This document shows positions 43,110 through 53,345 of a DNA stretch of 64,000 nucleotides, piece after piece. The position numbers were made by a program, and so were the translations under genes. The stretch is from Piezodorus guildinii (taxonomy: Eukaryota > Arthropoda > Insecta > Hemiptera > Pentatomidae): the NCBI GenBank assembly GCA_023052935.1, contig CM041293.1, positions 152,271,474 through 152,335,473 on the forward strand, in the 5' to 3' direction. Numbering within the stretch: the first letter of the stretch is position 1; the number at the start of each line of letters is the position of its first letter. Under the pieces are notes generated by a model that was not told the DNA's origin, ran no database searches, and saw only the letters and a list, made by a program, of their open reading frames with translations.

Positions 43110-43314
43110 TTGGGATTCTTTTATTAGCAATTAGTTCATCTAATAATTCCTCGAAGACATCAGTAGAATATAAATTTGAAGAACATACGTGAGCCGTATA
43201 CGAGGCCAAAACGTAAGAAAAGGTTATACAAAAGATAGCCAACCGGAATAATAACAGTTGTTTCAAGCTGGAGACAGCCGAGGCTGATATACGGTCGACA
43301 GGGGCACCTGCTAC
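43110..43314 (-). CDS. possible host exon, ionotropic-receptor-like
   Basis: Minus frame: VAGAPVDRISASAVSSLKQL, then a membrane-like helix LLFRLAIFCITFSYVLASYT and AHVCSS, then DVFEELLDELIANKRIP. A hydrophobic helix followed by SYTA and then an 'EEL/DEL' segment resembles TM3 and the following loop of iGluR-type ionotropic receptors (SYTANL-like motif). On the minus strand TATATTTCAG precedes 43314 and GTAAAC follows 43110, fitting acceptor and donor; the exon would be 205 nt. No other exon is seen in the window. It could be a pseudogene or chance. Confidence 0.35.
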
Positions 43315-43429
43315 CTGAAATATAGACGGAGGCTTCACGGTCACCTGCGAAGATGCCGATTGGCCTTTGATACTCTCGATTTAGTCAAATAATATCCAAA
43401 ATTTATGGAATATAACTATGTATTTTATA

Positions 43430-43430
43430 G

Positions 43431-43486
<56 letters not shown>

Positions 43487-43490
43487 TATA
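43430..43490. repeat. A-run and (TA)n
   Basis: About 30 A then about 13 TA units, directly before the PLE terminus. Confidence 0.95.
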
Positions 43491-44310
43491 AGTTTGTGTT
43501 GTTCTTAGGTTTCAGTCAATGAAAAACAATTTTATCTATGCGACGTTTCGAGAATTATTTAAAAAGGAGAGTATACCAACACAAATATAGCTGCACTTCA
43601 ATGAAAAAAGACCCAAATAAACCTGACCAAACTGCCCTCACTACTCATTTCAGAAATACGGGACATTCATTCAAATTTCACTCACCGAAAATTATTCATT
43701 ATGAAAAAAAACAGCTTCAAACGAAATTTTAAAGAAATGATTACCTTAGAGAAATATAAAAATCGCGCCATTAATAAAAAATCGGATGTCCAAAACCTAA
43801 ATGCATGTTACTCAAATTTGATAAACACATATTAAAATTTAAAAAATAAAATAAACGTCTTAATAATAATACGAAATAAAACGAAAACAACTCAAAAATA
43901 GGAGGGAGAATACCCCAGACACCTGACGTCATCATAAATTCCTGGAAAATCTTCCATACTTGAACTATTCCTTTTTTATTTTTTCAGTGTTCTTTCAAAG
44001 CTTGTAGGCTAAACATGCCTAATTAAGACACTATTTTGTCCAAAATTGTAAGTAATTTTATAATAATATCTTTAATGTAAATCCTAATTTAAAATATCTA
44101 TGTACCTACTGTATGATTATTCATTGTTCAATGTACTCTTTTTTTATATCTCTAACAATAACACCATATATTAATTATTGTATAATAATATTAATGTTTT
44201 TTTGTTTTTTTTCCACTGTTAAGGCATGATTATGAGAACAATAAATTCTCGAAACGTCGCATAGATAAAATTGTTTATTCATTGACTGAAACCTAAGAAC
44301 AACACAAACT
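43491..44310 (+). mobile_element. short Penelope-like element with terminal inverted arms
   Basis: Arms of about 66 bp (43491-43556 and 44245-44310) are inverted copies (AGTTTGTGTTGTTCTTAGG at the left end). Between them is a GIY-YIG-type endonuclease remnant. A hammerhead-like segment precedes the right arm (44224-44256: GATTA, stem GAGAA/TTCTC, GAAACG). An inverted terminal piece plus endonuclease plus LTR fits PLE architecture. The RT is missing. TA microsatellites flank both sides. Confidence 0.75.
43556..43835 (+). pseudogene. PLE GIY-YIG endonuclease, C-terminal part
   Basis: RRVYQHKYS, then TALTTHFRNTGHSFKFHSPK and IIHYEKKQ match the end of the PLE endonuclease ('R..EH', 'TAL..H....GH.f.f..p.i'). 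A shift near 43730 leads to a second frame with EMITLEKYKNRAINKKSD and LNACYSNL, the usual 'INKK.D...L...Y..L' end. The GIY and YIG strands themselves are missing. Apparent ATG usage at the 5' side lies in the arm and is not meaningful. Confidence 0.75.
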
Positions 44311-44338
44311 TAAATTATCAACAGTCGAGAACTGATCA

Positions 44339-44340
<2 letters not shown>

Positions 44341-44403
<63 letters not shown>
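44341..44403. repeat. (TA)n microsatellite
   Basis: About 31 TA units. Confidence 0.95.
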
Positions 44404-44406
<3 letters not shown>

Positions 44407-44435
44407 TATCACGATATATGACCATCACAATATTA

Positions 44436-44972
44436 TTTTTTCTTTCACTTACCTATATATGAAATTCATAGTAAGTAAGAAGTATTTTTCCCTATGATTT
44501 GTTTTTCCTATGATATATGAAAATGTTCGAATTACTGTTTTCGATGTAAATACACGTTTTAGAGTCTCATGAGTCCAAATATCCTAATAAGTTCCGCAAA
44601 AAAGCTTGTGTGTGAGTCCGTGCGTGTGTGTTTGTTTGTATATGTTAAGTCCAGTACGAAAAATAAAACGTGTAAAAAACTGAAATTTCATTTTTCAGAA
44701 AAATATACGCCCGAGATGTTCATGCAACTTTTTCACTGAAAGCGACTGACCGGGAGTGCTACTACATAACATACATTTTGCACCTTTTTTTAAGATTTAC
44801 TAAAAAAATTCTTTAACGGTTTTGATGAAACTCGCAACATCAATGTTAAATTTAATGGGCATTAATATCACTCATATTTCATTCTGATTGAAATTGTCTG
44901 GAAGGGCTAAAATGGCGACATACTTCGTCTTCCTCTGAAGTGCATTTAATTTGATAGATTCAAAAAAAGGGG

Positions 44973-45067
<95 letters not shown>

Positions 45068-45345
45068 TGTACAGCTAAAGGTATAAGTTGAACGGATTTC
45101 ATAACCGAAAATAGGAGAAAAGTGCTAACAAATCTATTTAGGTTTTTTTTTTCTTTGCGAATATAAGCATAGTAATATACAATAGATGTATAATACACAG
45201 TTTGGAAGCTAAAGACTTCGCAAAAAAATTGTTCTTAAATAAAAAGCTGGATATCGTAATGCAGAAAGAAGAAAAACGCATAATTGTATAAGATTATTGT
45301 CGATATTAATTTTTATCATTACATTATTTAATCTGAAATACGAGA
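44436..45345 (+). repeat. HINE-like repeat, left end intact
   Basis: SubTIR TCTTTCACTTACC at 44441-44453, then TACACGTTTTAGAGTC, a GTGTGTGTTTG core, ACGCCCGAGATGTTC and AGTTGAACGGATTTC. A TA/T simple tract (44977-45062) is inserted. The right terminus is missing. The 108-codon minus frame across it is low complexity. Confidence 0.75.
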
Positions 45346-45600
45346 AAGTTTTTATAGTGCTTTTTACATTATTTTTCGATTTTCTCAATAACGGCGCTTA
45401 CCATTTTGATTAAATCAATGCATAAAAATCATATAGGTTTCGTTCTGATTGATATAATGGAACAGGGCTTCAATGATGATATTTAAAATACTCTGAGTTT
45501 AATGTATCTTTAATTTAGTGAATTCGAAAAAAATAACCATTTCATCAGGTTATCTTTAATAAAAACCAACTGAATGAGAAAACAACCAAAATATTTGTTT
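45346..45600 (+). repeat. second, partial HINE-like repeat
   Basis: It restarts with CGATTTTCTCAATAACGGC, TAGGTTTCGTTCTGATTGA and ACAGGGCTTCAATGA, landmarks already passed in the previous copy, so it is a separate fragment in the same orientation. Confidence 0.6.
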
Positions 45601-46714
45601 TGCAAATTTTTATTATGTTTTTTTTAACGATAATAATTATAATTTAAATTTGCAATAAACCAATAAAGAGATAATGTTTGTAAACAAGATATAAAATATA
45701 TAAAAATTGTTGAAGTTAGTTAAAAGAATTACTGACATATGTCTACGTAGAAGTATGTACGAATATACCATAATTACTATATGCTATTCGATGACGCCAG
45801 CACCGGCAGTGATATTTCGATTATTGAACATTTGACCTAATGAGAATATGGATAACATATTAACGAAATGACAGTTCCGTAATAGCAATACAATGCGATA
45901 GATAAGATAACAGTTTGATGTTATCACTCGGTGGAAACTGGAACAATAGTTTAGAGGGGGCTGATCAATCATTAACGCGAAGTTCAATCAGAGGGTCCTA
46001 CTTAACGCTCTGGTTCGATCCCCATTAAATGCTTTATGTCCTCACTCGTCACTCATAGTTTAATCAAAACGGATGAAGATTTTCCAATCGGAACGTAATT
46101 GACCAACGGTATTCTTTCCGATATTTCGTTTGAATCTTGACCAGTCATGTTTCAAAAATAATTGTTTAAGTATTGTAGATTCAAGTATTAATCATAAAGG
46201 CTTCAGTATTAATTCAGTATTGATTTAATATAAAAATTATCAGTATTTTCGCTCAAAAAAAAGTAATTTGAAGTAAACAAAAAAATCATGCAAGCTTTCA
46301 GTATTCTTTTACTTTTTATACTAGGTCAAAAACTAAAAAAACAAAAACATTTTAACTGCCTTCCGAATTGTACTTACTGGCAGAACTTTGATATCAAGAA
46401 GAAAAAACCTCACGTGTTACACAAATTGAAAAATAACCACACGCTAGACTGTTAGCTAATAAACAATCGTACACAGGACTGAACAAGCAATAATCGAAGA
46501 AACGTGGAATAAATTCGAGCGGCCTTACAGTGCAGGCACTGAAAATCGCCCTTGGAGTGAACGTATTTAAAACCACTGTACATAAAAACAACTGTTTACA
46601 TTTACAACTTATTAACTTTTATAAATGTCATCTATTTAATCCTCTTCCAAAAAAAAATGTGTGTTAACCACTGGGATATTTCGTTGCTTGGATATAATTC
46701 ACTATTATATAAAT
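45601..46714. other. no recognised gene
   Basis: Spacer. GGTTCGATCCCC near 46011 resembles a tRNA B box without a matching A box. Short minus frames at 45784-45987 and 46394-46591 have no recognised domain. Confidence 0.45.
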
Positions 46715-46788
46715 GCTAGATTTTTTTTACGAGTTTAAATTCGGTCGGAACCATAAATATGAACAGTGCTTAACAGTCGTTCGAAATA

Positions 46789-47648
46789 TTGGGTTGTTTA
46801 ACAAGAAATGTCCGTTTTTATAAGTTCTGAAATACATAAAGGATTTTGCATGTCTCTGTTGTTTTCTTCCGAATGTTTACATATTTAAATTATACAGTTA
46901 CTAATCCTCTACCTTTGTATTATAAACATTAGCTTCCCAATCAATTACCCACATTTTAGTATACCTCCAAATATGAACATATTTTTGTACGAGATTAAAC
47001 TCGGCCAGTCAGCAGCTGAGGCCGCTAGAAATATTTGCAAGGCGTTTGGGGAAGGGAGTGTTAATGAACGGACCATTCTCCGTTGGTTGATTAGTTTTCA
47101 GCTGGGGATACCGGCTTGGAAAACTTGTCCCGAGGAAGACCTCCGTCCGTAATAGACAACGATGTCTTCAAACATACAGTAGAAGGAAACCCCTACCAAC
47201 AGTTAAAGGACTCTCAGCGCAACTAAATGCAAGTGCATCTACCGTTTCCAGACATTTAAAGTGTATTGGGAAAGTAAAAAAAGCTCGATAAATGGGTGCC
47301 TCATGATCTCACTGAGCGACAGCAAGTTTCAAAACATACCGTGCAAAAATTGAAAGAACTGGGCTACGAAGTTCTTCCGCACCCATCATATTCTTCCGAC
47401 TTGTCTCAAACAGATTACCATCTGTTCAGGAATTTAGACAACTTCGTCAAAGGAAAACTTTTTGAACATGATGATTAAGTGAAAAGTGCGTTTTCAGATT
47501 TTGTTTCACTTCAAAGCTCAGAGTTTTTCAGTTCGGAGATAACAAAGTTGGTGTCGCGTTGCAAAAGGAAAAATGTGCAGAAAAGGTAAATACTTCGAAT
47601 AAAATTATCTTGTTTTCGGACATTCACATTTCATGTGATACAACCCAA
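46789..47648 (+). mobile_element. mariner element, internally deleted (copy C)
   Basis: TA at 46787-46788 and 47649-47650 flank the inverted ends (TTGGGTTGTTTAACAAGAAA and ATGTGATACAACCCAA). 860 bp. It shares the central deletion of A and B and has lost about 24 more bases at the transposase start. Confidence 0.9.
46975..47600 (+). pseudogene. mariner transposase, deleted (copy C)
   Basis: Remnants in several frames: FLYEIKLGQSAAEAARNICK, NERTILRWL, then WVPHDLTERQ joined to SKHTVQKLKELGYEVLPHPS and YSSDLSQTDYHLFRNL, FVKGKLFEHDD. Only the third catalytic Asp region is present. It is not functional. Confidence 0.85.
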
Positions 47649-47854
47649 TATTCCTGGAGGCAGACTTCAGCCTTGAAGAGAGAGATGGCCCTGGAAGTAC
47701 CTCCTCTCTTGATGACGATGCCTTTAGTGAGAGAAAAAACAAACAGAACAACCCTTCGAAAACTTGCAGGGAAACTTAATCTGATCAATTCAACCGTTTT
47801 TAATAAACTTAATAGTATTGATATATTATAAAATGAATTGATATTCGTGTATAT

Positions 47855-48010
47855 ATCGGCCTGGTCCAGTTAATAATTTACTGGTATACCGTTCTGCAGG
47901 TTCTAGGTTCTAACCCCGACTATAGGCGAATTATTTATTCTGTCATTTCAGCTGTAGAGTGACGATTGTTCACAGAGGCCCTTTCGGGCGCACCTAGGCT
48001 CTACGATGTG
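47855..48010 (+). mobile_element. tRNA-derived SINE ('SINE-B')
   Basis: A-box-like TGGTCCAGTTAATAA, B box GGTTCTAACCCC, then GGCGAATTATTTATTCTGTC and a downstream GGCTCTACGATGTGGGTACA that parallels the minus copy at 1745-1880. Confidence 0.55.
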
Positions 48011-48167
48011 GGTACACAAAAGTTAGGAAAAAGTTATTTTCAGATTTTTCGACGGGAATTAGGTAAAATGTTTTTTAAAACTATTACTACTTATTTTATA
48101 AACAAACGTAAACTCATAAAATTTATTTTCATCTCGTACAGGCTTTATTATTCCACACAAAACGTTC

Positions 48168-48473
48168 CTAACATGCTATAACAAAATTTATACAAGATCG
48201 CTTCTCAAAAGAAAAATAGATGGATCTCACTTTAAGCTGATTTGAATACGACATTATACCAACTTGGGCAATGGCCTTGATCGTTCGGCAACTATAAACT
48301 TTCATATGTAAGTTAGAAACAGTTTCCAGGGCTTCGTTTAGTAACACATTTACAACTCGGACAAACTTTATAGGGGCTGTACGGACAGAATAAACATTCA
48401 TTTGTAATGCAGAAAACACAAGGGGATGAGCATAAATTGTTTTACCAGGTACAATAATACCACCAAATCTCCA
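48168..48473 (-). CDS. unrecognised open frame, about 101 codons
   Basis: Minus frame open from 48473 (after a TAA) to TAG at 48168; the first ATG is internal (48401). It reads WRFGGIIVPGKTIYAHPLVF, LQMNVYSVRTAPIKFVRVVN, LNEALETVSNLHMKVYSC and IKAIAQVGIMSYSNQL. The composition is protein-like and not low complexity. I do not recognise a family. It may be an exon or a piece of a transposon gene. Confidence 0.3.
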   Translation of the reverse strand, partial: WRFGGIIVPGKTIYAHPLVFSALQMNVYSVRTAPIKFVRVVNVLLNEALETVSNLHMKVYSCRTIKAIAQVGIMSYSNQLKVRSIYFSFEKRSCINFVIAC

Positions 48474-48965
48474 TTACAGTGGAGATAACCGAGATATGAA
48501 GTTTGTAGGAGTTAGGGAAAACATTATATAAATAACAACAACAATTCCTGTGAATAATTCACGTGTAAAATATGATGTTCTGTGTACATAGAAAATAATT
48601 AGAAGTCAAAGTAAAGAAAAAAACAACAACAAAGTTTTAGTTCATTGTTGTTCTTATATAATATTTTAATATTTTTATATGTTTATTTCTAATATTATTA
48701 CACAAAAAAAAACTCTTAAAAATCTTTCTGAAAAAAAATCAATGAGAAAAATGTATATTATTACAATAAATTCGACCAAAGACTTTAATTCAACACCTTG
48801 TATTTTACGTTCAGAGAACAAAATAGAGTAGGAATATTATCAGATTTATTAGTATATAGAATAATACAAAATAATAAAAGATACAGAAGACGTATAATAA
48901 TTACATAATTACAAATTAAATAGAAAATAATTATGAATTACATTAAAATAATAGAATAAATTCCT
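48474..48965. other. no recognised gene
   Basis: AT-rich spacer. Confidence 0.5.
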
Positions 48966-48967
48966 TT

Positions 48968-49100
48968 TCTTTATTTTTTTTATTGAGCAATATTACAATC
49001 TGTCCAACTCAGGACATTTTTAATAGTCATAACGTACAACATTCATACTACATTCACACGATATATGCAAAACAATAAATTTTCTTTATTAAAAAAAAAT
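48968..49100 (-). mobile_element. LINE-A 3' UTR, solo
   Basis: Plus-strand words TTATTGAGCAATATTACAAT, CTGTCCAACTCAGGACATTT, CATACTACATTCACACG match the 3' end of the LINE-A at 51371 almost word for word. Confidence 0.8.
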
Positions 49101-49720
49101 ATAATATATATATATAATATAATTCTTTTGAATGTTAGAATGTAAAATATACTAATTGAATCGTTGTCCTGAACTTAATCAAAATATCATTTAATGCTTA
49201 ATAGTACATAAAATAATTCAATTACCAATACGAAACTGTTATAACTGTTAGAAGATCAGAAACTGACATATAATGGCAAAAGCATTCTAAAATTAGATAA
49301 AACGATTTCGTTATTATATCATGTTCAACAATGAGGCACTTACTTCTCATTGTAATATTTATTGTTTATACCACTTTAAAATTATACATATTTTATTATG
49401 ATTTGGGAACGTTAACTATTCGACAGCCGAACGCTGTGAATTAATCACAACCATCTCCATTATAATGGGGTTTGATGAAAGGTAATGGATTTGAAATTGA
49501 TAAGCAAAGGGGGAAATATACTTTAATTATACATTTCTTTATTTTGAAGTTGTTGCCTATCAGGGTCATTTTTACAGGAGTTACATTATTAAATTATATT
49601 AATTGAAGTCTAAACAAAATTCAGAAATATATTTATTTGGTTCTACAACAACTATAATAAATTAAAAATAAGAGTTCCAAATGGAACAGCAACTTTTTGA
49701 ATTAATAGTGAAACAGTATA
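49101..49720. other. no recognised gene
   Basis: AT-rich spacer without assignable features. Confidence 0.5.
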
Positions 49721-49721
49721 G

Positions 49722-50010
49722 GGAGCCCGTTACTGAGTGGCTAGCGCGCCAGTTTCTCACGTTTAAGGTTGTGAGTTCGAATCCCTGTCCCGGGCGGACT
49801 TTTTCAAACATTTCGTTTAATGGGGATTCACTCACAGCTTCTCAACTAGGTATGTAAGGCCCGTCAGCCAACTGGTGACACTCACAAAAATAGGCGTAGG
49901 GAGTGATAACTCTTACGCATAAAATACACCGAGACACGGGAATGTATTCTGACAGAAGATAACACGCGCGGCCAACGGGATTGGTAATTATCATTACTAC
50001 TGCTCTATTT
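49722..50010 (+). mobile_element. tRNA-derived SINE ('SINE-C')
   Basis: Head: A box GAGTGGCTAGCGCGCC, B box GAGTTCGAATCCCTG, tRNA-like spacing and a closing GGGAGCCC/CGGGCGG stem-like pair. The body of about 200 bp is GC-richer (CTCACAGCTTCTCAACTAGG, AGACACGGGAATGTATTC). The anticodon arm is poor and no acceptor stem closes fully, so a SINE is favoured over a tRNA gene. Confidence 0.65.
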
Positions 50011-50099
50011 TGTTTCTAATTATCAGTAAAATTTCTTATACTTATTACATATTGTATGTAATGTTTCTTATACTTATTTATATATATTTTTTTCTACAA

Positions 50100-50230
50100 C
50101 TGGTGTTTTCTTTGTTTTATAGGCCTAAAAAGGGCCTCAAATTTAGGCCGAAACGTTGGCACGAATACATTAGGTTTTCTAATTAATTTAGTGTTCATTT
50201 GACTGCACCCGGAATCAACCTCTCACATAT
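50100..50230 (+). mobile_element. Penelope-like LTR fragment
   Basis: Stem GGCCT/AGGCC with a short loop, then GAAACGTTGGC (50150-50160), the constant part of the PLE units here. The CTGATGA half reads CTAAAAA, so the ribozyme-like core is damaged. Confidence 0.5.
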
Positions 50231-50850
50231 ATATACTGGTTGACAATGTACCATTCCCACTTCACTATTTGTTTCATATTAGTTTTCATATTATATATAT
50301 AGTTTTTATTTTTTATTTTTTTTCACCTAAAGAAAATTAGCCCTCTTTCAATTTTCCTATATTAATAACAATATTAGTAAGTATCTCAAATTGGATCATA
50401 ATTTACAGATTATTATAAATACAAAAATTATGAACAGATGGTATTCACAATTTTCATTGATATCAAACGAAGAATTCATTATATGAATTCATGAAAAAAC
50501 ATAAAATAATAGAAAAAAATAAATAAAATTAAGAAGACTTAAAGTGAAGTCAGTAGGAGTTTGAAAAGGCTAAAAGGGTTGGAAGGGATCGAAGGAAATA
50601 ATGACGACTATCGTTTAGCAAAGGAAGCTGCCATTACCCCGCCTTCTAAGGTTCCTATTTCTAACATAAAGGGCTTGATTATTCAAATAGTAATTGAAAA
50701 GAATAAAACGATGTCAAATGAATAAAAAAAGACTCCAACCTTTCTCACATAAATCAGATCAACAAACAAAAATCAAGCTCAGGTCGAGTTACTGTTTAAC
50801 CAGATAAGACGTATTACAAATGATTTTTTTTATTTTATTTATTAATGGAT
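50231..50850. other. no recognised gene
   Basis: AT-rich spacer. Confidence 0.5.
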
Positions 50851-51370
50851 CTTTTACTTTCACTTACCTATATATGAAATATATAGTAAGGGAAAGTATT
50901 GCGATCGTAAACATCGATGGAAATACTTGTTTTAGGGCCTCCTCGGTCCAAATGACCAAGTCCCGCAAAAAGGTCTGTGTGTGTGTTGTAGGTCTAGCGC
51001 AAAAACCATAAGTCGTACGAAAGTGAAATTTCATTTTCCTACGATGCTTTTTTTTTTTAAATTTTTCATCAAAATTGGTTAATCAGAAGAGCCTCTTTAT
51101 ACCATGCATTTTGCACCTTTTTATGATTTTCTCAAAAATGGCTCGAAGGATTTTAATGAAACTGGCTATATCGATGTAAAACTTGATGGGCTTTAATATC
51201 ATGCAGGGTTCATTGTGATTTAAATAGTCTGACAGTGCTTGAATGCCGGTATTTTGAATTTGAATTTGAATTGATATTCTAAATATTCAAGTTGAGCGAA
51301 TTTGATAAAAAAAACTAAAGGACAAAAACGCAAACTAATTCCTTAAGCAATTTTTGTGTTTTTGATAATT

Positions 51371-52210
51371 TTTTTTTTTTTTTTAGAAACATTTCTTTAT
51401 TGAGCAATATTACAATCTGTCCAATTTAGGACATTTTTAATAGTGATGAAGTACAACATTCATACTACATTCACACGATATATACAAAACAATAAATTTA
51501 TATAATAATAATACAATATACATATATACAAAAAGTCACTCATACCTATATACAATTCACAAGCATACAGCACGTGAGTGGAGAATCTAACCAATGCTAG
51601 AACTCCAATATACATTTTACAAGAGGTCTCGAAGCCACTACCGTTTCAACCTTCTAGGGGTGGTAAGGATGTGTGGAGCTGGATAAGGATTAAGCTAGGG
51701 GATTAGGGTGATGGATAAGGTTCTGATGGAATTTAGAGAATTTTAATGGTATAAGGTCTAAAATAAATGGAATATTTAGGCCGCGGTGTAAGGTATGGTT
51801 GGATACATAATAAGGAGCACTAACTATTGTTCGGAGGACTTTTGATTGGAAGGATTGAATGCGTTTGATGTTAGAAAATTTGGCTGTCCCCCACAGTTCA
51901 AGTCCGTAGGTCCAGATAGGTTTCAGTACTGTCTTGTATATTAGCAGTTTGTTCTCGATAGATAATTTAGAATTTCTGTTCAGTAGTCTGTATAATTGTC
52001 CAAATCGTCGGTTAAGTTCTTGTCGTTTAAGTCTAGTATGCGGGTTCCAAGTTAGTCTTTTGTCCAGAAGGAAGCCCAGATACCGGACTGTGTCGGAGAA
52101 AGGAAGCGGAACGGAGTTAAAGAGAACTGGAGGGCAGGATTGTCTTCGAAGGGTAAAGGTGACATGTTTGCATTTGGATTGATTGACTTTGATTCTCCAG
52201 TTGTTATACC
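51371..52210 (-). mobile_element. LINE-A fragment nested in HINE
   Basis: Starts (3' end) with a T-run, then the LINE-A 3' UTR and the last ~200 codons of ORF2. TTTTTGATAATT at the left junction and TTTTTCGATAATT at the right are a one-base-different TSD. Confidence 0.88.
51637..52205 (-). pseudogene. LINE-A ORF2 C-terminus (nested copy)
   Basis: NNWRIKVNQSKCKHVTFTLR, YLGFLLDKRLTWNPH, KPIWTYGLELWGTAKFSN, FQSKVLRTIVSAPYYVSN, then TAA at 51690 where LINE-A copy 1 has Gln, followed by a shifted end. It begins after the FADD box. The open frame extending upstream to 52340 is HINE sequence. Confidence 0.88.
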
Positions 52211-52512
52211 TTTTTCGATAATTAGAACAGTAATATATATATGTATAATATACCGCAAGAAAGAGAAAGATTTTAGAAAAAAATATTATCTGATACACAA
52301 TGTTGTACGAATAGGGAATAAACTCATTACTGATTAACAATTTAATATAGTTTATTATTTAATCTAAATTATATGTTTCTAACGATAATGAATAAAGATT
52401 TATTAAAAGCGACTTCAAATATTTTATTAAATTGAGGTATATTTGATAGTTTTTAAGTTGATTTTAACAGACGAGGTAAGTGAATGTCGTGTGTTGCCCG
52501 CACTAGATTTTT

Positions 52513-53220
52513 TTTTTGTTTTATGCAACCTGTTACTAAGTTATGATAACGGTTACTTTATGAATTTAAACAATGATTTATGTTTATCAAATAAAATCAT
52601 GTGATTTCATGTTTTCGCTATTATCGCAGTGTGAGTTGGTGTATAAAGTTAATCTGTGCTCTGGATTTAAAAAATGAATATGTTAGAATTATATTCAGTT
52701 TAGAAGTCAAATAAAATGTTTACAAAGAATCGGTGTTCTACATGAAATGCAAAGAAAGACATTACATTAAAATAATTTACCGTAAGAAACGCGTTCCGAT
52801 TTGGAGGTGCCGAAGAGAGGGATGTAACCAATCTATAAATGTATATGGAGAAGCATGCTGGACTCCTAGTTGTGTTGTATGTATGTATGAAGGCGATTTA
52901 TTCATAGAATTTTTTTAGGCAATGAAAGGCATTGGCCTCCAGAACAATAACTTTTTTGTTTTTGCAATATTCCTCATTAATAATAAGTTAGATAGTAAAT
53001 AAATCATGTGTTTTTCAATAATGATGTAACCTTTGTTATTTTATAAATGACCGTTATTTTAATTTATCATGTATTTACAAGAGCCAACAAGCCTCATAAT
53101 TTATGCATATTGTGGAATAGAACCAACTACATGTTACTTTTAAGCAGGGTTAATGGTTTTTATAACCTAATTTAGTATTGAAACAGTAGGAAAATTCTGA
53201 AAACAAATACCTACATGATA
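52513..53220. other. spacer with one small unrecognised frame
   Basis: A 61-codon plus frame at 52733-52918 (YRKKRVPIWRCRREGCNQS then SINVYGEA) has a W-x-C-x4-C pattern loosely like a zinc ribbon, but no family can be claimed. Confidence 0.3.
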
Positions 53221-53221
53221 C

Positions 53222-53224
53222 AAA

Positions 53225-53255
<31 letters not shown>

Positions 53256-53345
53256 ATTGAGATATATTACAATTTGTTACAAAATGAACAATAATAATAT
53301 TGATAAGAGACCACATTCATACTATATATACAGAAAATAATAATA
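53222..53345 (-). mobile_element. LINE-A 3' UTR, solo, T-run side
   Basis: About 30 T (53228-53257), then TTGAGATATATTACAATTTG, CACATTCATACTATATATAC: the reverse complement of the LINE-A end with poly(A). Confidence 0.8.

Larger units (their letters stand above)
46715..47830 (+). pseudogene. decayed mariner relic, host of copy C
   Basis: Left of copy C, FFYEFKFGRN and VRNI resemble the start of a mariner transposase. Right of it, the sequence codes LEADFSLEER, SLDDDAFSE and, in another frame, REKTNRTTLRKLAGKLNLIN then STVFNKLNSI, matching the family's 'DFSLE', 'vD.d.l' and 'TtreLA..L..s.sTv..hL..ig' order. It is older than and different from the inserted copy. Its ends are not seen. Confidence 0.65.
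50852..52512 (+). repeat. HINE-like element split by LINE-A
   Basis: Both subTIRs remain: ACTTTCACTTACC at 50856-50868 and GGTAAGTGAATGT (52475-52487). Left part to about 51370, right part from about 52211. Word order as at 55026. The minus-strand LINE-A in between explains the extra ~840 bases. Confidence 0.85.

Noticed and set aside
46005..46025. tRNA B box (GGTTCGATCCCC)
   Set aside because: No A box at tRNA spacing and no repeat body recognised.
49722..49800. Genuine tRNA gene
   Set aside because: A and B boxes are good, but acceptor and anticodon stems do not close and a long body follows, as in SINEs.
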